9,830 bases of DNA from an uncultured Clostridia bacterium (lineage in GTDB: Bacteria > Bacillota > Clostridia > Christensenellales > Aristaeellaceae). The notes beneath the pieces were generated by a model. That model was not told the DNA's origin. It did not search any database and saw only the letters and a program-made list of their open reading frames with translations. Position 1 is the stretch's first letter. Each line of letters begins with the position of its first letter. The stretch covers positions 1-9,830 of the forward strand of contig CAMOHY010000066.1 of the NCBI GenBank assembly GCA_946615495.1. The letters run 5' to 3'. Positions 1-5,711 of this stretch are shown one piece after another. Position numbers and translations under genes: made by a program.

Positions 1-305
1 CGGGTGAGCTGATGCAGCACCAGGCGCTTTTCGCCGGTGTTGATCACTTCGCCGTTGTACAGCGCTTCGTACTTTTCGTTCAGCTGCATTTCCTCCGCCA
101 GCTCCCTGAGGGCGCGGAGCACTTCATCGTCCACCTGCTTGGCGGCAAAATTGTAGGCGAGGCCGCCCGCCATGGGCACGCTGTATTCCTTTACCCGGCG
201 CGCGCCTTCTTCGCCCTGCATGGCCTGCTGCAGGTTCACATGGTTTTTCAGCGCGCAAAGCTTTTTATAAGCCGCCGCCGTATCAAGATTTTTCCAGGAA
301 ATCAT
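1..305 (-). CDS. pgi: Glucose-6-phosphate isomerase, N-terminal part (runs off the left edge)
   Basis: Phosphoglucose isomerase interconverts glucose-6-phosphate and fructose-6-phosphate in the cytoplasm (glycolysis/gluconeogenesis). Only the first 101 codons are inside the window; the gene continues to the left. The translation starts MISWKNLDTAAAYKKL and ends with GEVINTGEKRLVLH at residues 85-98, which matches the family block GE.IN.TE.RAVLH, with Gly where Thr is usual before the Glu. An N-terminal extension ahead of this block, with a conserved Trp and spaced Leu residues, fits the long E. coli-type enzyme (about 550 aa) rather than the short Bacillus type. The ATG at 305 is preceded by a purine-rich AGGAAAGGA about 9 nt upstream. 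It has its own promoter at 377-404, so it is probably transcribed separately from recN. Identification rests on one good motif and overall pattern; the catalytic residues lie outside the window. Confidence 0.85.
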   Translation of the reverse strand, partial: MISWKNLDTAAAYKKLCALKNHVNLQQAMQGEEGARRVKEYSVPMAGGLAYNFAAKQVDDEVLRALRELAEEMQLNEKYEALYNGEVINTGEKRLVLHQLT

Positions 306-345
306 GGCGATACATCCTTTCCTTTTCAAAAATGAACCATTGCCC

Positions 346-365
346 GGCGCGCGTTCCTGCGCGCC
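346..365 (-). promoter_or_regulatory. GC-rich stem-loop at the 5' end of the pgi transcript
   Basis: A perfect 7-bp inverted repeat, GGCGCGC / GCGCGCC with a 6-nt loop (AGGAAC on the minus strand), begins about 5 nt after the predicted transcription start. It is not followed by a T-run on the minus strand, so it is not a typical intrinsic terminator. A role in protecting the mRNA 5' end or in regulation is possible but is inference. Confidence 0.5.
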
Positions 366-376
366 CAATCCCTTCC

Positions 377-404
377 ATTATACATCAAATTGCCGTCCTT
401 GCAA
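377..404 (-). promoter_or_regulatory. Sigma-A type promoter for pgi
   Basis: On the minus strand the -35 box TTGCAA (399-404) and a perfect -10 box TATAAT (377-382) are separated by 16 bp. The site lies in the recN-pgi gap and points at pgi, giving a predicted start near base 370 and a leader of about 65 nt. Confidence 0.8.
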
Positions 405-414
405 GACGCTGAGG

Positions 415-447
415 AAAAAAGGCTGGCGGGATAAGGGAAGCCCTGCC
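415..447 (-). terminator. Possible weak intrinsic terminator after recN
   Basis: Just past the recN stop, the minus strand can fold GGC-A-GGG against CCC-GCC (447-425), or GGCT against AGCC (442-421), directly before a run of six T (420-415). The stem is short or bulged, so this is weaker than a standard terminator. Its place between the end of recN and the pgi promoter supports the reading. Confidence 0.4.
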
Positions 448-453
448 GCTCTT

Positions 454-2115
454 TTACACCTTTCCTTTCAGCATTTCCTTGGCGTGCTTGCGGGCGCTGT
501 CCGCGTCGCCGCCCAGCATACGGGCAATCTCGTTCACCCGCGCGTCGCCGGAAAGGGGCGTTAAGCGGGTGCGGGTGCGTTCGCCGTCAAAGAATTTTTC
601 CACCAGGTAATGGTGGTCGGCCAAGGCGGCGATTTGCTGCAGGTGGGTAACGCAGAGCACTTGGCGGTCCTTAGCGATGGCGGCCATTTTTTCGCCTACC
701 ACCTGGGCGGCCCGGCCGGAAATGCCCGTGTCGATCTCGTCAAAGATCATGCTGGGCACGCCTTCCCGCTGGGCGGCGACGGACTTGATGGCCAGCATCA
801 GGCGGCTCAGCTCGCCGCCGGAAGCGATTTTGGACAGGGGCTGCATTTCCTCTCCCCGGTTGGGGGCGATGAGGAAGGCCGCCGTTTCGCTGCCCAGAGG
901 GCCGGGCGGGCAGGGCAGAAGCTTGACCTGGAAGCGGGTGCCCGCCATGTTCAAGTCCCGCAATTGAATTTCCATTTCCCGCTCGAATTTTTCCGCCAGG
1001 CCGCGGCGGGAGGCGGTCAGCTCCCCGGCCGTTTTTTCGTACTGGGCGCTCAAGGCCTTTTCCTGCTTGGTCAGGGCGTCCAAATCGTCATCCAGGCTTT
1101 CAAACCCGGCAAGCTCGCTTTCAATTTCCTTCAGCTTTTCCGTCATCTGGCCCGTGGTGGCCCCGCCGTATTTCCGGCTCAGGCGGCGGATCAGGTCCAG
1201 CCGGGCCTGCACGGCCTCCAGCCGGTCCGGGTCGCTGTCCAGGGTGGAAAGCAGGTCCCGCAGGGTGAGCCCCACGTCCTCCGCTTCGTAATACAGCCCA
1301 TCCAGCCGGGCGCGGAGGGAGGCGTACCGCTCATCCAGCCCTTCAATGGGCCCCAGGGCGCTCACCGCCGTGCGCAGGGCCTCCACCGCGGGGGAGGCGC
1401 CGTTGTACACGGCGTCGTAGGCTTCCCGCAGGCCGTCCTCAATTTTTTCCACGTTGCGGAACCGGTCCCGCTCCTTGGCCAGCTCTTCTTCTTCGCCGGG
1501 CGCCAGGCGGGCGTTTTTCAGTTCCTTTTGACGGATGCGCAATAGCTCCATCCGTTCGCTGGCCTGGGCGCTTTGCTTTTGCAGCTTGTCCAGCTGGCGG
1601 CGGCAATCGTGCCAGGCGTTAAAATCCGCCTGGGTCCTGTCCATGAGCTGCCGGTGAGCTTCCGCGCCGGAAGCGTCCAGAAAGCTCAGGTGACGGCGCT
1701 CATCCATCAGGGATTGGTGCTCGTGCTGGCCGTGAATATCCATGAGCAGGGCGGTAAACTGCTGATACTGGCTCAGGGGCAGCAGCGTGCCGTTCACCCG
1801 GCAGGAGGAACGGCCCTGAACGGTAATGTCCCGGCTGAGAATCAGCTCGTCGCCCTCGTACAGCTCCTGTTCCCGCAGCAGGGCGGCCACGGCGGGGCAG
1901 TCGGATATATCAAACACGCCTTCCACCCGCGCCTTGTCTTCTCCCTTGCGAATCAATTCTTTTTGGGCCCGGCCTCCCAGCAGCAGCGTCACCGCGTCCA
2001 CCAGGATGGATTTGCCCGCGCCCGTTTCGCCAGTGAGCACATGCAGGCCGGAGGAGAATTCCACCTGCATTTCATCCATCAGCGCAATATTGCGTATGGT
2101 CAAGGAAACCAGCAT
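454..2115 (-). CDS. recN: DNA repair ATPase RecN
   Basis: RecN is an SMC-like ATPase that acts early at DNA double-strand breaks and promotes recombinational repair on the nucleoid. The 553-aa protein has the full SMC-like plan. There is an N-terminal ATPase half with Walker A GETGAGKS at residues 29-36. A long charged, Leu/Glu/Arg/Gln-rich central stretch (about 150-390) fits the coiled coil. The C-terminal half carries the ABC signature SGGELS (432-437), Walker B MIFDEID (456-462) and the switch His in CVTH (491). The length is close to the Bacillus protein. The ATG at 2115 has a CGGAGG sequence upstream, and the gene starts 15 nt after argR stops, so the two are almost surely co-transcribed. 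The order nadK-argR-recN is a known Firmicute block. No broken frame or missing ATPase motif is seen. Confidence 0.97.
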   Translation of the reverse strand: MLVSLTIRNIALMDEMQVEFSSGLHVLTGETGAGKSILVDAVTLLLGGRAQKELIRKGEDKARVEGVFDISDCPAVAALLREQELYEGDELILSRDITVQGRSSCRVNGTLLPLSQYQQFTALLMDIHGQHEHQSLMDERRHLSFLDASGAEAHRQLMDRTQADFNAWHDCRRQLDKLQKQSAQASERMELLRIRQKELKNARLAPGEEEELAKERDRFRNVEKIEDGLREAYDAVYNGASPAVEALRTAVSALGPIEGLDERYASLRARLDGLYYEAEDVGLTLRDLLSTLDSDPDRLEAVQARLDLIRRLSRKYGGATTGQMTEKLKEIESELAGFESLDDDLDALTKQEKALSAQYEKTAGELTASRRGLAEKFEREMEIQLRDLNMAGTRFQVKLLPCPPGPLGSETAAFLIAPNRGEEMQPLSKIASGGELSRLMLAIKSVAAQREGVPSMIFDEIDTGISGRAAQVVGEKMAAIAKDRQVLCVTHLQQIAALADHHYLVEKFFDGERTRTRLTPLSGDARVNEIARMLGGDADSARKHAKEMLKGKV

Positions 2116-2130
2116 GCCCTGCCTCCGAAA

Positions 2131-2580
2131 TTATTTCAGCATGTCCCGAAAGCGGTTCACCGTTTCGGCGGCCTCCGCCTCGTTTTGTACGATGGCCAGA
2201 ATGGTGTTGTCGCCCGCCATGGTGCCCAGAATTTCCGGCAGGTGCATGGAATCGATGGCCTCGGCGGCCACGTTGGCGCTGCCCGCCAGCGTTTTGATAA
2301 CCACGATATTGCCCGCGAAATTGATGGACAGCACCGAGTCCTTGAACATGCGCACGAACCGTTCGCTCAGCCCATGTTCGGCCTTATCGGCCGTGGCGTA
2401 TTTATAGCCGCCGGAACCGGACAGCACCTTGAGCAGCCGCAGCTCCTTGATGTCTCTGGATACGGTTGCCTGAGTCACCACGATGCCCATTTCCTTCAGT
2501 TTTCCCGCCAATTCTTCCTGGGTTTCGATGTCGTTTTGCTCGATGATGCTCAGAATGGCTGTCTGCCGTGCGTTCTTCAT
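2131..2580 (-). CDS. argR: Arginine repressor ArgR/AhrC
   Basis: ArgR is a hexameric, arginine-sensing transcription factor that represses arginine biosynthesis and in Bacilli also activates catabolism. The 149-aa length is standard. Residues 1-70 form the winged-helix DNA-binding domain, with the typical ATVSRDIKELRL recognition segment at 38-49. Residues about 80-149 form the oligomerisation and arginine-binding domain, with the conserved loop GTMAGDNT at 119-126. The family loop is usually G-D-D-T, so the second Asp is Asn125 here; the first Asp (124) is kept. The gene starts 6 nt after the nadK stop, and its CAGGAG ribosome binding site overlaps the last nadK codons and stop region, so translation of the two is likely coupled. 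It shares the nadK promoter, which carries TGAAT half-sites that may be its own operator. Confidence 0.95.
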   Translation of the reverse strand: MKNARQTAILSIIEQNDIETQEELAGKLKEMGIVVTQATVSRDIKELRLLKVLSGSGGYKYATADKAEHGLSERFVRMFKDSVLSINFAGNIVVIKTLAGSANVAAEAIDSMHLPEILGTMAGDNTILAIVQNEAEAAETVNRFRDMLK

Positions 2581-2586
2581 GCGTAT

Positions 2587-3444
2587 TCACTCCTGTTTTT
2601 CTTGTTGATTCCAAATGGCTTGCTTTTTCCGCAGGGTATCGAAAAAGCAGTGCTTTTCCGGCCGGATAAGCAGGGCGCTTTCCGGCGCCAGGCTGACCTG
2701 GATCTGCACCTCGTGGGTGATGGGCACCAGGGTCTGTCCGTCCAGGGCCAATTGCAGCCGCCGCCGGTCCCGCCCGTGGGCCAGCAGGGTGATATGGGCC
2801 TGAAAAGGAAGAATAACGGGCCTGAGCAGCAATTCCCGCGCGCACAGGGGCGTAAGGAGCAGGCAAGGCGCGTCCGGCCTGACGATGGGCCCGCCGGCGG
2901 ACAGGCCGTAGGCCGTGGCCCCCAGCGGGGTGGATACCACCACGCCGTCCCCGTGGGCGCAGAACACTTCCTCCCCATCCGCCAGCGCCGTAACCTCAAT
3001 CACGCCGGGATGCTCCCCGCGGGCCAGGGCCAAATCGTTCAGCGCCCGGTATTCCTTTCCTTCGCAGCGCACCTGCAAAAGGGGAAAGGCCTCGATGGGG
3101 TAGCTTTCTTCCATCAGCAGGGCCGCGGTGGCCTGGGGCTCCTCTGCCCGGCCGGGCATCAAAAAGCCCACCGTGCCGGTGTGCACCCCCAGCAAAGGCA
3201 ACTGGCGGTCCATAACCTCCTGGGCGGCCCGCAGCAGGGTGCCGTCGCCGCCGAAGGCCACCAGGGCGCGGATATCCGCGGGCAGGGCCTTTAGTTCGCA
3301 GGGCGCGCCCACGCCGCTGTCCGCCAGCCATTTTTCCGCAAGCACCTTTCCGCCCGCCGCTTCCACGGCCTGGGCCAAGGCCCTTGCTGCCTCTACACTG
3401 CGCGTTTGATAGGGATTTGCATAGAAATAGAAGGATGGTTTCAT
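2587..3444 (-). CDS. nadK: NAD kinase (ATP/polyP-NAD kinase)
   Basis: NAD kinase phosphorylates NAD to NADP in the cytoplasm and sets the NADP(H) pool. The 285-aa protein carries the diagnostic motifs in order: GGDGT at 65-69, the glycine-rich GVHTGTVGFL at 86-95, the ND form of the NE/D motif at 136-137 (ALND), and GDGVVVSTPLGATAYGLSAG at 165-184, which corresponds to the family's GDG..VSTPTGSTAY block. His88 stands where Asn is common in the GxN segment, and Ala176 replaces the usual Ser of GSTAY. The ATG at 3444 is preceded by GGGGG with about 7-nt spacing. It is the first gene of the nadK-argR-recN operon, with a promoter about 25 bp upstream. The usual Firmicute upstream partners (dxs, tlyA) are absent; the divergent neighbour is tsaC. 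Confidence 0.95.
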   Translation of the reverse strand: MKPSFYFYANPYQTRSVEAARALAQAVEAAGGKVLAEKWLADSGVGAPCELKALPADIRALVAFGGDGTLLRAAQEVMDRQLPLLGVHTGTVGFLMPGRAEEPQATAALLMEESYPIEAFPLLQVRCEGKEYRALNDLALARGEHPGVIEVTALADGEEVFCAHGDGVVVSTPLGATAYGLSAGGPIVRPDAPCLLLTPLCARELLLRPVILPFQAHITLLAHGRDRRRLQLALDGQTLVPITHEVQIQVSLAPESALLIRPEKHCFFDTLRKKQAIWNQQEKQE

Positions 3445-3461
3445 ATCGTTCCCCCATTCTG

Positions 3462-3483
3462 CATATTCATCTTACCATATTCA
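3462..3483 (-). promoter_or_regulatory. Candidate operator: paired TGAATATG direct repeats over the nadK -10
   Basis: On the minus strand TGAATATG occurs twice (3483-3476 and 3469-3462), 14 bp apart start to start. The first copy sits in the promoter spacer just before the -10; the second begins at the last base of the -10 box TAAGAT. TGAAT is the half-site of the ArgR ARG box, so argR autoregulation is an attractive idea. The classical box is an inverted repeat, however, and here the half-sites are direct. Confidence 0.35.
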
Positions 3484-3497
3484 AAAAAAATATACAA
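3469..3497 (-). promoter_or_regulatory. Promoter for the nadK-argR-recN operon
   Basis: On the minus strand, -35 TTGTAT (3492-3497) and -10 TAAGAT (3469-3474) are separated by exactly 17 bp. The spacer contains an A/T tract of eight T. The predicted start is near 3462, leaving a leader of about 18 nt before nadK. Confidence 0.65.
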
Positions 3498-3537
3498 GAG
3501 CGCAGGCGGCAAAAACCTGGAAAAAATGAAGGAAAGC

Positions 3538-3566
3538 TTGACAAATCGGCCCGTTGCGCCTATGAT
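3538..3566 (+). promoter_or_regulatory. Sigma-A promoter for tsaC
   Basis: A perfect -35 TTGACA (3538-3543), a 17-bp spacer and -10 TATGAT (3561-3566) point right, away from nadK. The predicted start is near 3573, about 100 nt ahead of the tsaC ATG. Confidence 0.85.
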
Positions 3567-3572
3567 GGGGAA

Positions 3573-3611
3573 GCCGCTTTCCCGTTGAGAAGCGGCGGAT
3601 TGGGGAAGCGG
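3573..3611 (+). promoter_or_regulatory. Structured leader of tsaC with two mutually exclusive hairpins
   Basis: The leader's first arm, GCCGCTTTCCC (3573-3583), can pair in two ways. Form one is a 7-bp perfect stem GCCGCTT/AAGCGGC (3573-3579 with 3590-3596), with a possible extra T-G pair. Form two is a 10-bp stem CCGCTTTCCC/GGGGAAGCGG (3574-3583 with 3602-3611) containing one T-G wobble. The two cannot coexist. An 8-mer GCGGATTG is also directly repeated at 3595-3602 and 3608-3615. No U-run follows at once, so a classical terminator is not evident. Regulation is inference. Confidence 0.45.
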
Positions 3612-3660
3612 ATTGAATAGAAGCATACAGAATATACATTTTTTGGATATTGAGGACCAA

Positions 3661-3666
3661 AAGGAG
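3661..3666 (+). promoter_or_regulatory. Ribosome binding site that sets the tsaC start
   Basis: AAGGAG lies 9 nt before the ATG at 3676. The frame is open upstream to a TTG at 3613, but that start would add 21 residues with no family match, would lie in the hairpin region and lacks a good Shine-Dalgarno sequence. Confidence 0.75.
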
Positions 3667-3675
3667 CGTGGGCAT

Positions 3676-4692
3676 ATGGAAACCTTGTGCCTTCCCGCCG
3701 GGGAAGAAAGCCTGAAGCTGGCCTGCGGACTGCTGAAAAGGGGCCAGGTGGTGGCCTTTCCCACGGAAACCGTGTACGGCCTGGGGGCCGACGCGCTGAA
3801 CGGCCAGGCGGTGCGCGCTATTTTTGAGGCGAAGGAACGCCCGGCGGATAACCCGCTCATCGTGCACGTGGCGGAAAGAAAGCAATTGGAAGGGCTTTGC
3901 CAGGTAACGGCGGCGGCCCAAAGGCTGATGGACGCCTTCTGGCCGGGGCCGCTGACCATGCTGCTTTCCAAAACCAGCCGGGTGCCGGATATCACCACGG
4001 CGGGGCTGCCTACCGTGGCGGTGCGCTGCCCCAACCATCCGGTGGCCCTTGAATTGCTCAGGCAGTGCGGCCTTCCCATCGCGGCGCCTTCCGCCAACCG
4101 GTCGGGCCGTCCCAGCCCCACTTCCGCCGCCCACGTGTATGAGGATATGCGGGGCCGCATCCCTTTGATTCTGGATGGGGGCGCCTGCCGGGTGGGCGTG
4201 GAATCCACGGTGGTGGATTTATCCGGAAATGTGCCCTGCATCCTGCGGCCCGGCGCGGTGACGGCGGAGGATATTGCCGCCGTGGCCGGGGAATGCACCG
4301 TGGCTTCCAGCGTTATGCGGCCCTTAAAGGAAGGGGAGGCCGCGCCCTCGCCCGGCATGCGCCACAGGCACTACGCCCCCAAGGCGAAAATGACCGTGTT
4401 CGTGGGGGAAAACGAAGCGGTGGCCAAGGCCATCATCGCCCGGTATGAAGCAAACGAAAACGCCGTCATCCTGGCCCATGAAAGCGCTCTGCCCCTGTAC
4501 GCCGGGCGCCGGGCCTATTCTTTGGGCGAATCGCCGGAGGAAGGGGCCCATTTGCTGTTTCAGCGCCTGCGGGAAATGGATGAATTGGGCTGCTCCCTCA
4601 TCCTGGCCCAAGGCTGGAAGGCTGAAGGCCGCGCCCTGGCGGTGATGAACCGTATGGCCCGCGCCGCGGCGTTTGATATCGTGGAGGTGTAA
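3676..4692 (+). CDS. tsaC: L-threonylcarbamoyladenylate synthase, long Sua5/YwlC form
   Basis: This enzyme makes threonylcarbamoyl-AMP from threonine, bicarbonate and ATP, the first step of the universal t6A37 tRNA modification; TsaB/D/E then transfer the group. The 338-aa protein matches the long Sua5 form (about 345 aa in Bacillus YwlC). The YrdC-like catalytic domain covers about residues 10-210, with FPTETVYGLG (28-37), the EAKERPADNPL segment (51-61), APSANRSGRPSPT (137-149) and GVESTV (174-179). The Sua5-specific linker SPGMRHRHYAP (225-235) comes next, followed by the C-terminal Sua5 domain (about 240-338). The ATG at 3676 was chosen over an upstream TTG because of the AAGGAG site and the family N-terminus. 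The gene is divergent from nadK and has a strong promoter with a ~100-nt folded leader. No terminator is obvious before the next promoter. Confidence 0.94.
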   Translation: METLCLPAGEESLKLACGLLKRGQVVAFPTETVYGLGADALNGQAVRAIFEAKERPADNPLIVHVAERKQLEGLCQVTAAAQRLMDAFWPGPLTMLLSKTSRVPDITTAGLPTVAVRCPNHPVALELLRQCGLPIAAPSANRSGRPSPTSAAHVYEDMRGRIPLILDGGACRVGVESTVVDLSGNVPCILRPGAVTAEDIAAVAGECTVASSVMRPLKEGEAAPSPGMRHRHYAPKAKMTVFVGENEAVAKAIIARYEANENAVILAHESALPLYAGRRAYSLGESPEEGAHLLFQRLREMDELGCSLILAQGWKAEGRALAVMNRMARAAAFDIVEV

Positions 4693-4715
4693 GCGCCCTG
4701 GCCCGTCCGCCGCGC

Positions 4716-4744
4716 TTGACAGATTTTTCTGATTCGCTTATAAT
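4716..4744 (+). promoter_or_regulatory. Consensus sigma-A promoter for the degV-peptidase-divIC-ppx run
   Basis: Perfect -35 TTGACA (4716-4721), a 17-bp spacer and perfect -10 TATAAT (4739-4744). The predicted start is near 4751, and a purine-rich AGGAGG...GAGAGG stretch (4774-4786) serves the first gene. It is the strongest promoter in the window by consensus. Confidence 0.9.
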
Positions 4745-4795
4745 CGTTTTGGATTCAGACCGGAAAACAAATGAGGAGGAGAGAGGAAAAACAGC

Positions 4796-5683
4796 ATGGG
4801 CGATTATATTCTCAGCGGCTGCTCCACGGCGGATTTAAGCCGGGAGCATTTTGAAAAAAGGGATATTCAGTTTACTTGTTTTCATTTTTTCCTCAATGGC
4901 AAGCAGTATCCGGATGATCTGGGCCAAAGCATTTCCTTCCCGGATTTTTATAAGGCCATGGAAAACGGCGCCGACACCAAAACCTCGCAGGTGAACGACG
5001 ACGAGTACGAAGCGTACTTTACGCCCTTCCTGGAGCAGGGAAAGGATATTCTGCACCTGTGCCTGTCCAGCGGCATTTCCGGCGCGTACAATTCCGCCTT
5101 GATCGCCCAGAAGCGTTTGCAGGAAAAGTACCCGGAAAGAAAAATTTATGTTGTGGACTCCCTGGCCGCCTCCTCCGGATTTGGCCTGCTGCTGGACACC
5201 CTGGCGGATTTGCGGGACGGCGGCATGAATATTGACGATTTGCACGAATGGGCCGAAACGCACAAGCGGGAATTGCACCATTGGTTTTTCTCCACGGACC
5301 TGACCTTCTACGTCAAAGGCGGCCGCATTTCCAAGGCGGCGGGCTGGTTCGGCACGGCGCTGAAAATTTGCCCCCTGCTGAATGTGGACCATCTGGGCCG
5401 GCTGATTCCGCGGGAAAAAATCCGCACCAAGAAAAAGGTCATTGCCCGCATCGTGGAAAAAATGCAGGCCTATGCCCGCAACCGGGCGGATTATAACGGA
5501 AAATGCTTCATTTCCAATTCCGCCTGCTATGAGGACGCCCGCGCCGTGGCGGACATGGTGGAGCAGGCTTTCCCCAAGCTGAACGGCAAGGTGGTCATTA
5601 ATTCCATCGGCACGGTGATTGGCAGCCATACCGGCCCCGGCACGGTGGCCCTGTTCTTCTGGGGCGACGAGCGCGTGGACTGA
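4796..5683 (+). CDS. DegV family fatty-acid-binding protein (FakB-like)
   Basis: DegV/FakB proteins are soluble and bind a single fatty acid. The best-known members present it to the kinase FakA, which makes acyl-phosphate for phospholipid synthesis. At 295 aa this is a full-length member. Visible family marks are TSQ at 63-65, the SSGISGAYNSA loop (91-101), VDSLAASSG (120-128), GGRISK (175-180) and GSHTGPGTVALFF at 276-288. The loop Thr/Ser residues and the His in SHTGPG (His278) are the positions that hold the fatty-acid carboxylate in FakB structures. No signal peptide is seen. The ATG at 4796 follows GAGAGG by 9 nt. It is the first gene after a consensus promoter, and the peptidase gene begins 28 nt after its stop. 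No FakA-like partner is in the window, so a FakB role is family inference. Confidence 0.92.
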   Translation: MGDYILSGCSTADLSREHFEKRDIQFTCFHFFLNGKQYPDDLGQSISFPDFYKAMENGADTKTSQVNDDEYEAYFTPFLEQGKDILHLCLSSGISGAYNSALIAQKRLQEKYPERKIYVVDSLAASSGFGLLLDTLADLRDGGMNIDDLHEWAETHKRELHHWFFSTDLTFYVKGGRISKAAGWFGTALKICPLLNVDHLGRLIPREKIRTKKKVIARIVEKMQAYARNRADYNGKCFISNSACYEDARAVADMVEQAFPKLNGKVVINSIGTVIGSHTGPGTVALFFWGDERVD

Positions 5684-5684
5684 T

Positions 5685-5696
5685 TTTGTATACAAA
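5685..5696. promoter_or_regulatory. 12-bp perfect palindrome between degV and the peptidase gene
   Basis: TTTGTATACAAA begins just after the degV stop codon and its last bases abut the Shine-Dalgarno sequence of the next gene. It could be a small protein-binding site or a short 4-bp hairpin in the mRNA. Function unknown. Confidence 0.3.
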
Positions 5697-5710
5697 GGAG
5701 GCCGCCTCTT
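5696..5710 (+). promoter_or_regulatory. Hairpin that covers the peptidase Shine-Dalgarno sequence
   Basis: AGGAGG (5696-5701) pairs with CCTCTT (5705-5710) around a 3-nt CCG loop: six pairs, one a G-T wobble. The whole anti-16S sequence is inside the stem and the ATG follows at 5712. A ribosome stopping at the degV stop (5681-5683) would reach into this stem, which suggests translational coupling to degV. Confidence 0.5.
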
Positions 5711-5711
5711 C

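Noticed and set aside
610..3294. Long plus-strand open frames (311 and 573 codons) opposite recN, argR and nadK
   Set aside because: They are antisense to well-supported genes. Their translations are Gln/His/Gly-rich without domains, as expected from the reverse strand of high-GC coding DNA.
3613..3675. TTG at 3613 as the start of tsaC, adding 21 residues
   Set aside because: The added residues do not match the family, the site lies in the hairpin leader, and AAGGAG is well placed for the ATG at 3676.
3441..4358. Minus-strand frames opposite tsaC (305 and 217 codons)
   Set aside because: They are antisense to tsaC, which has intact motifs, and run through its promoter and leader.
5619..5711. 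In-frame upstream extension of the M78 peptidase into degV
   Set aside because: It overlaps the C-terminus of degV, and AAAGGAGG supports the ATG at 5712.
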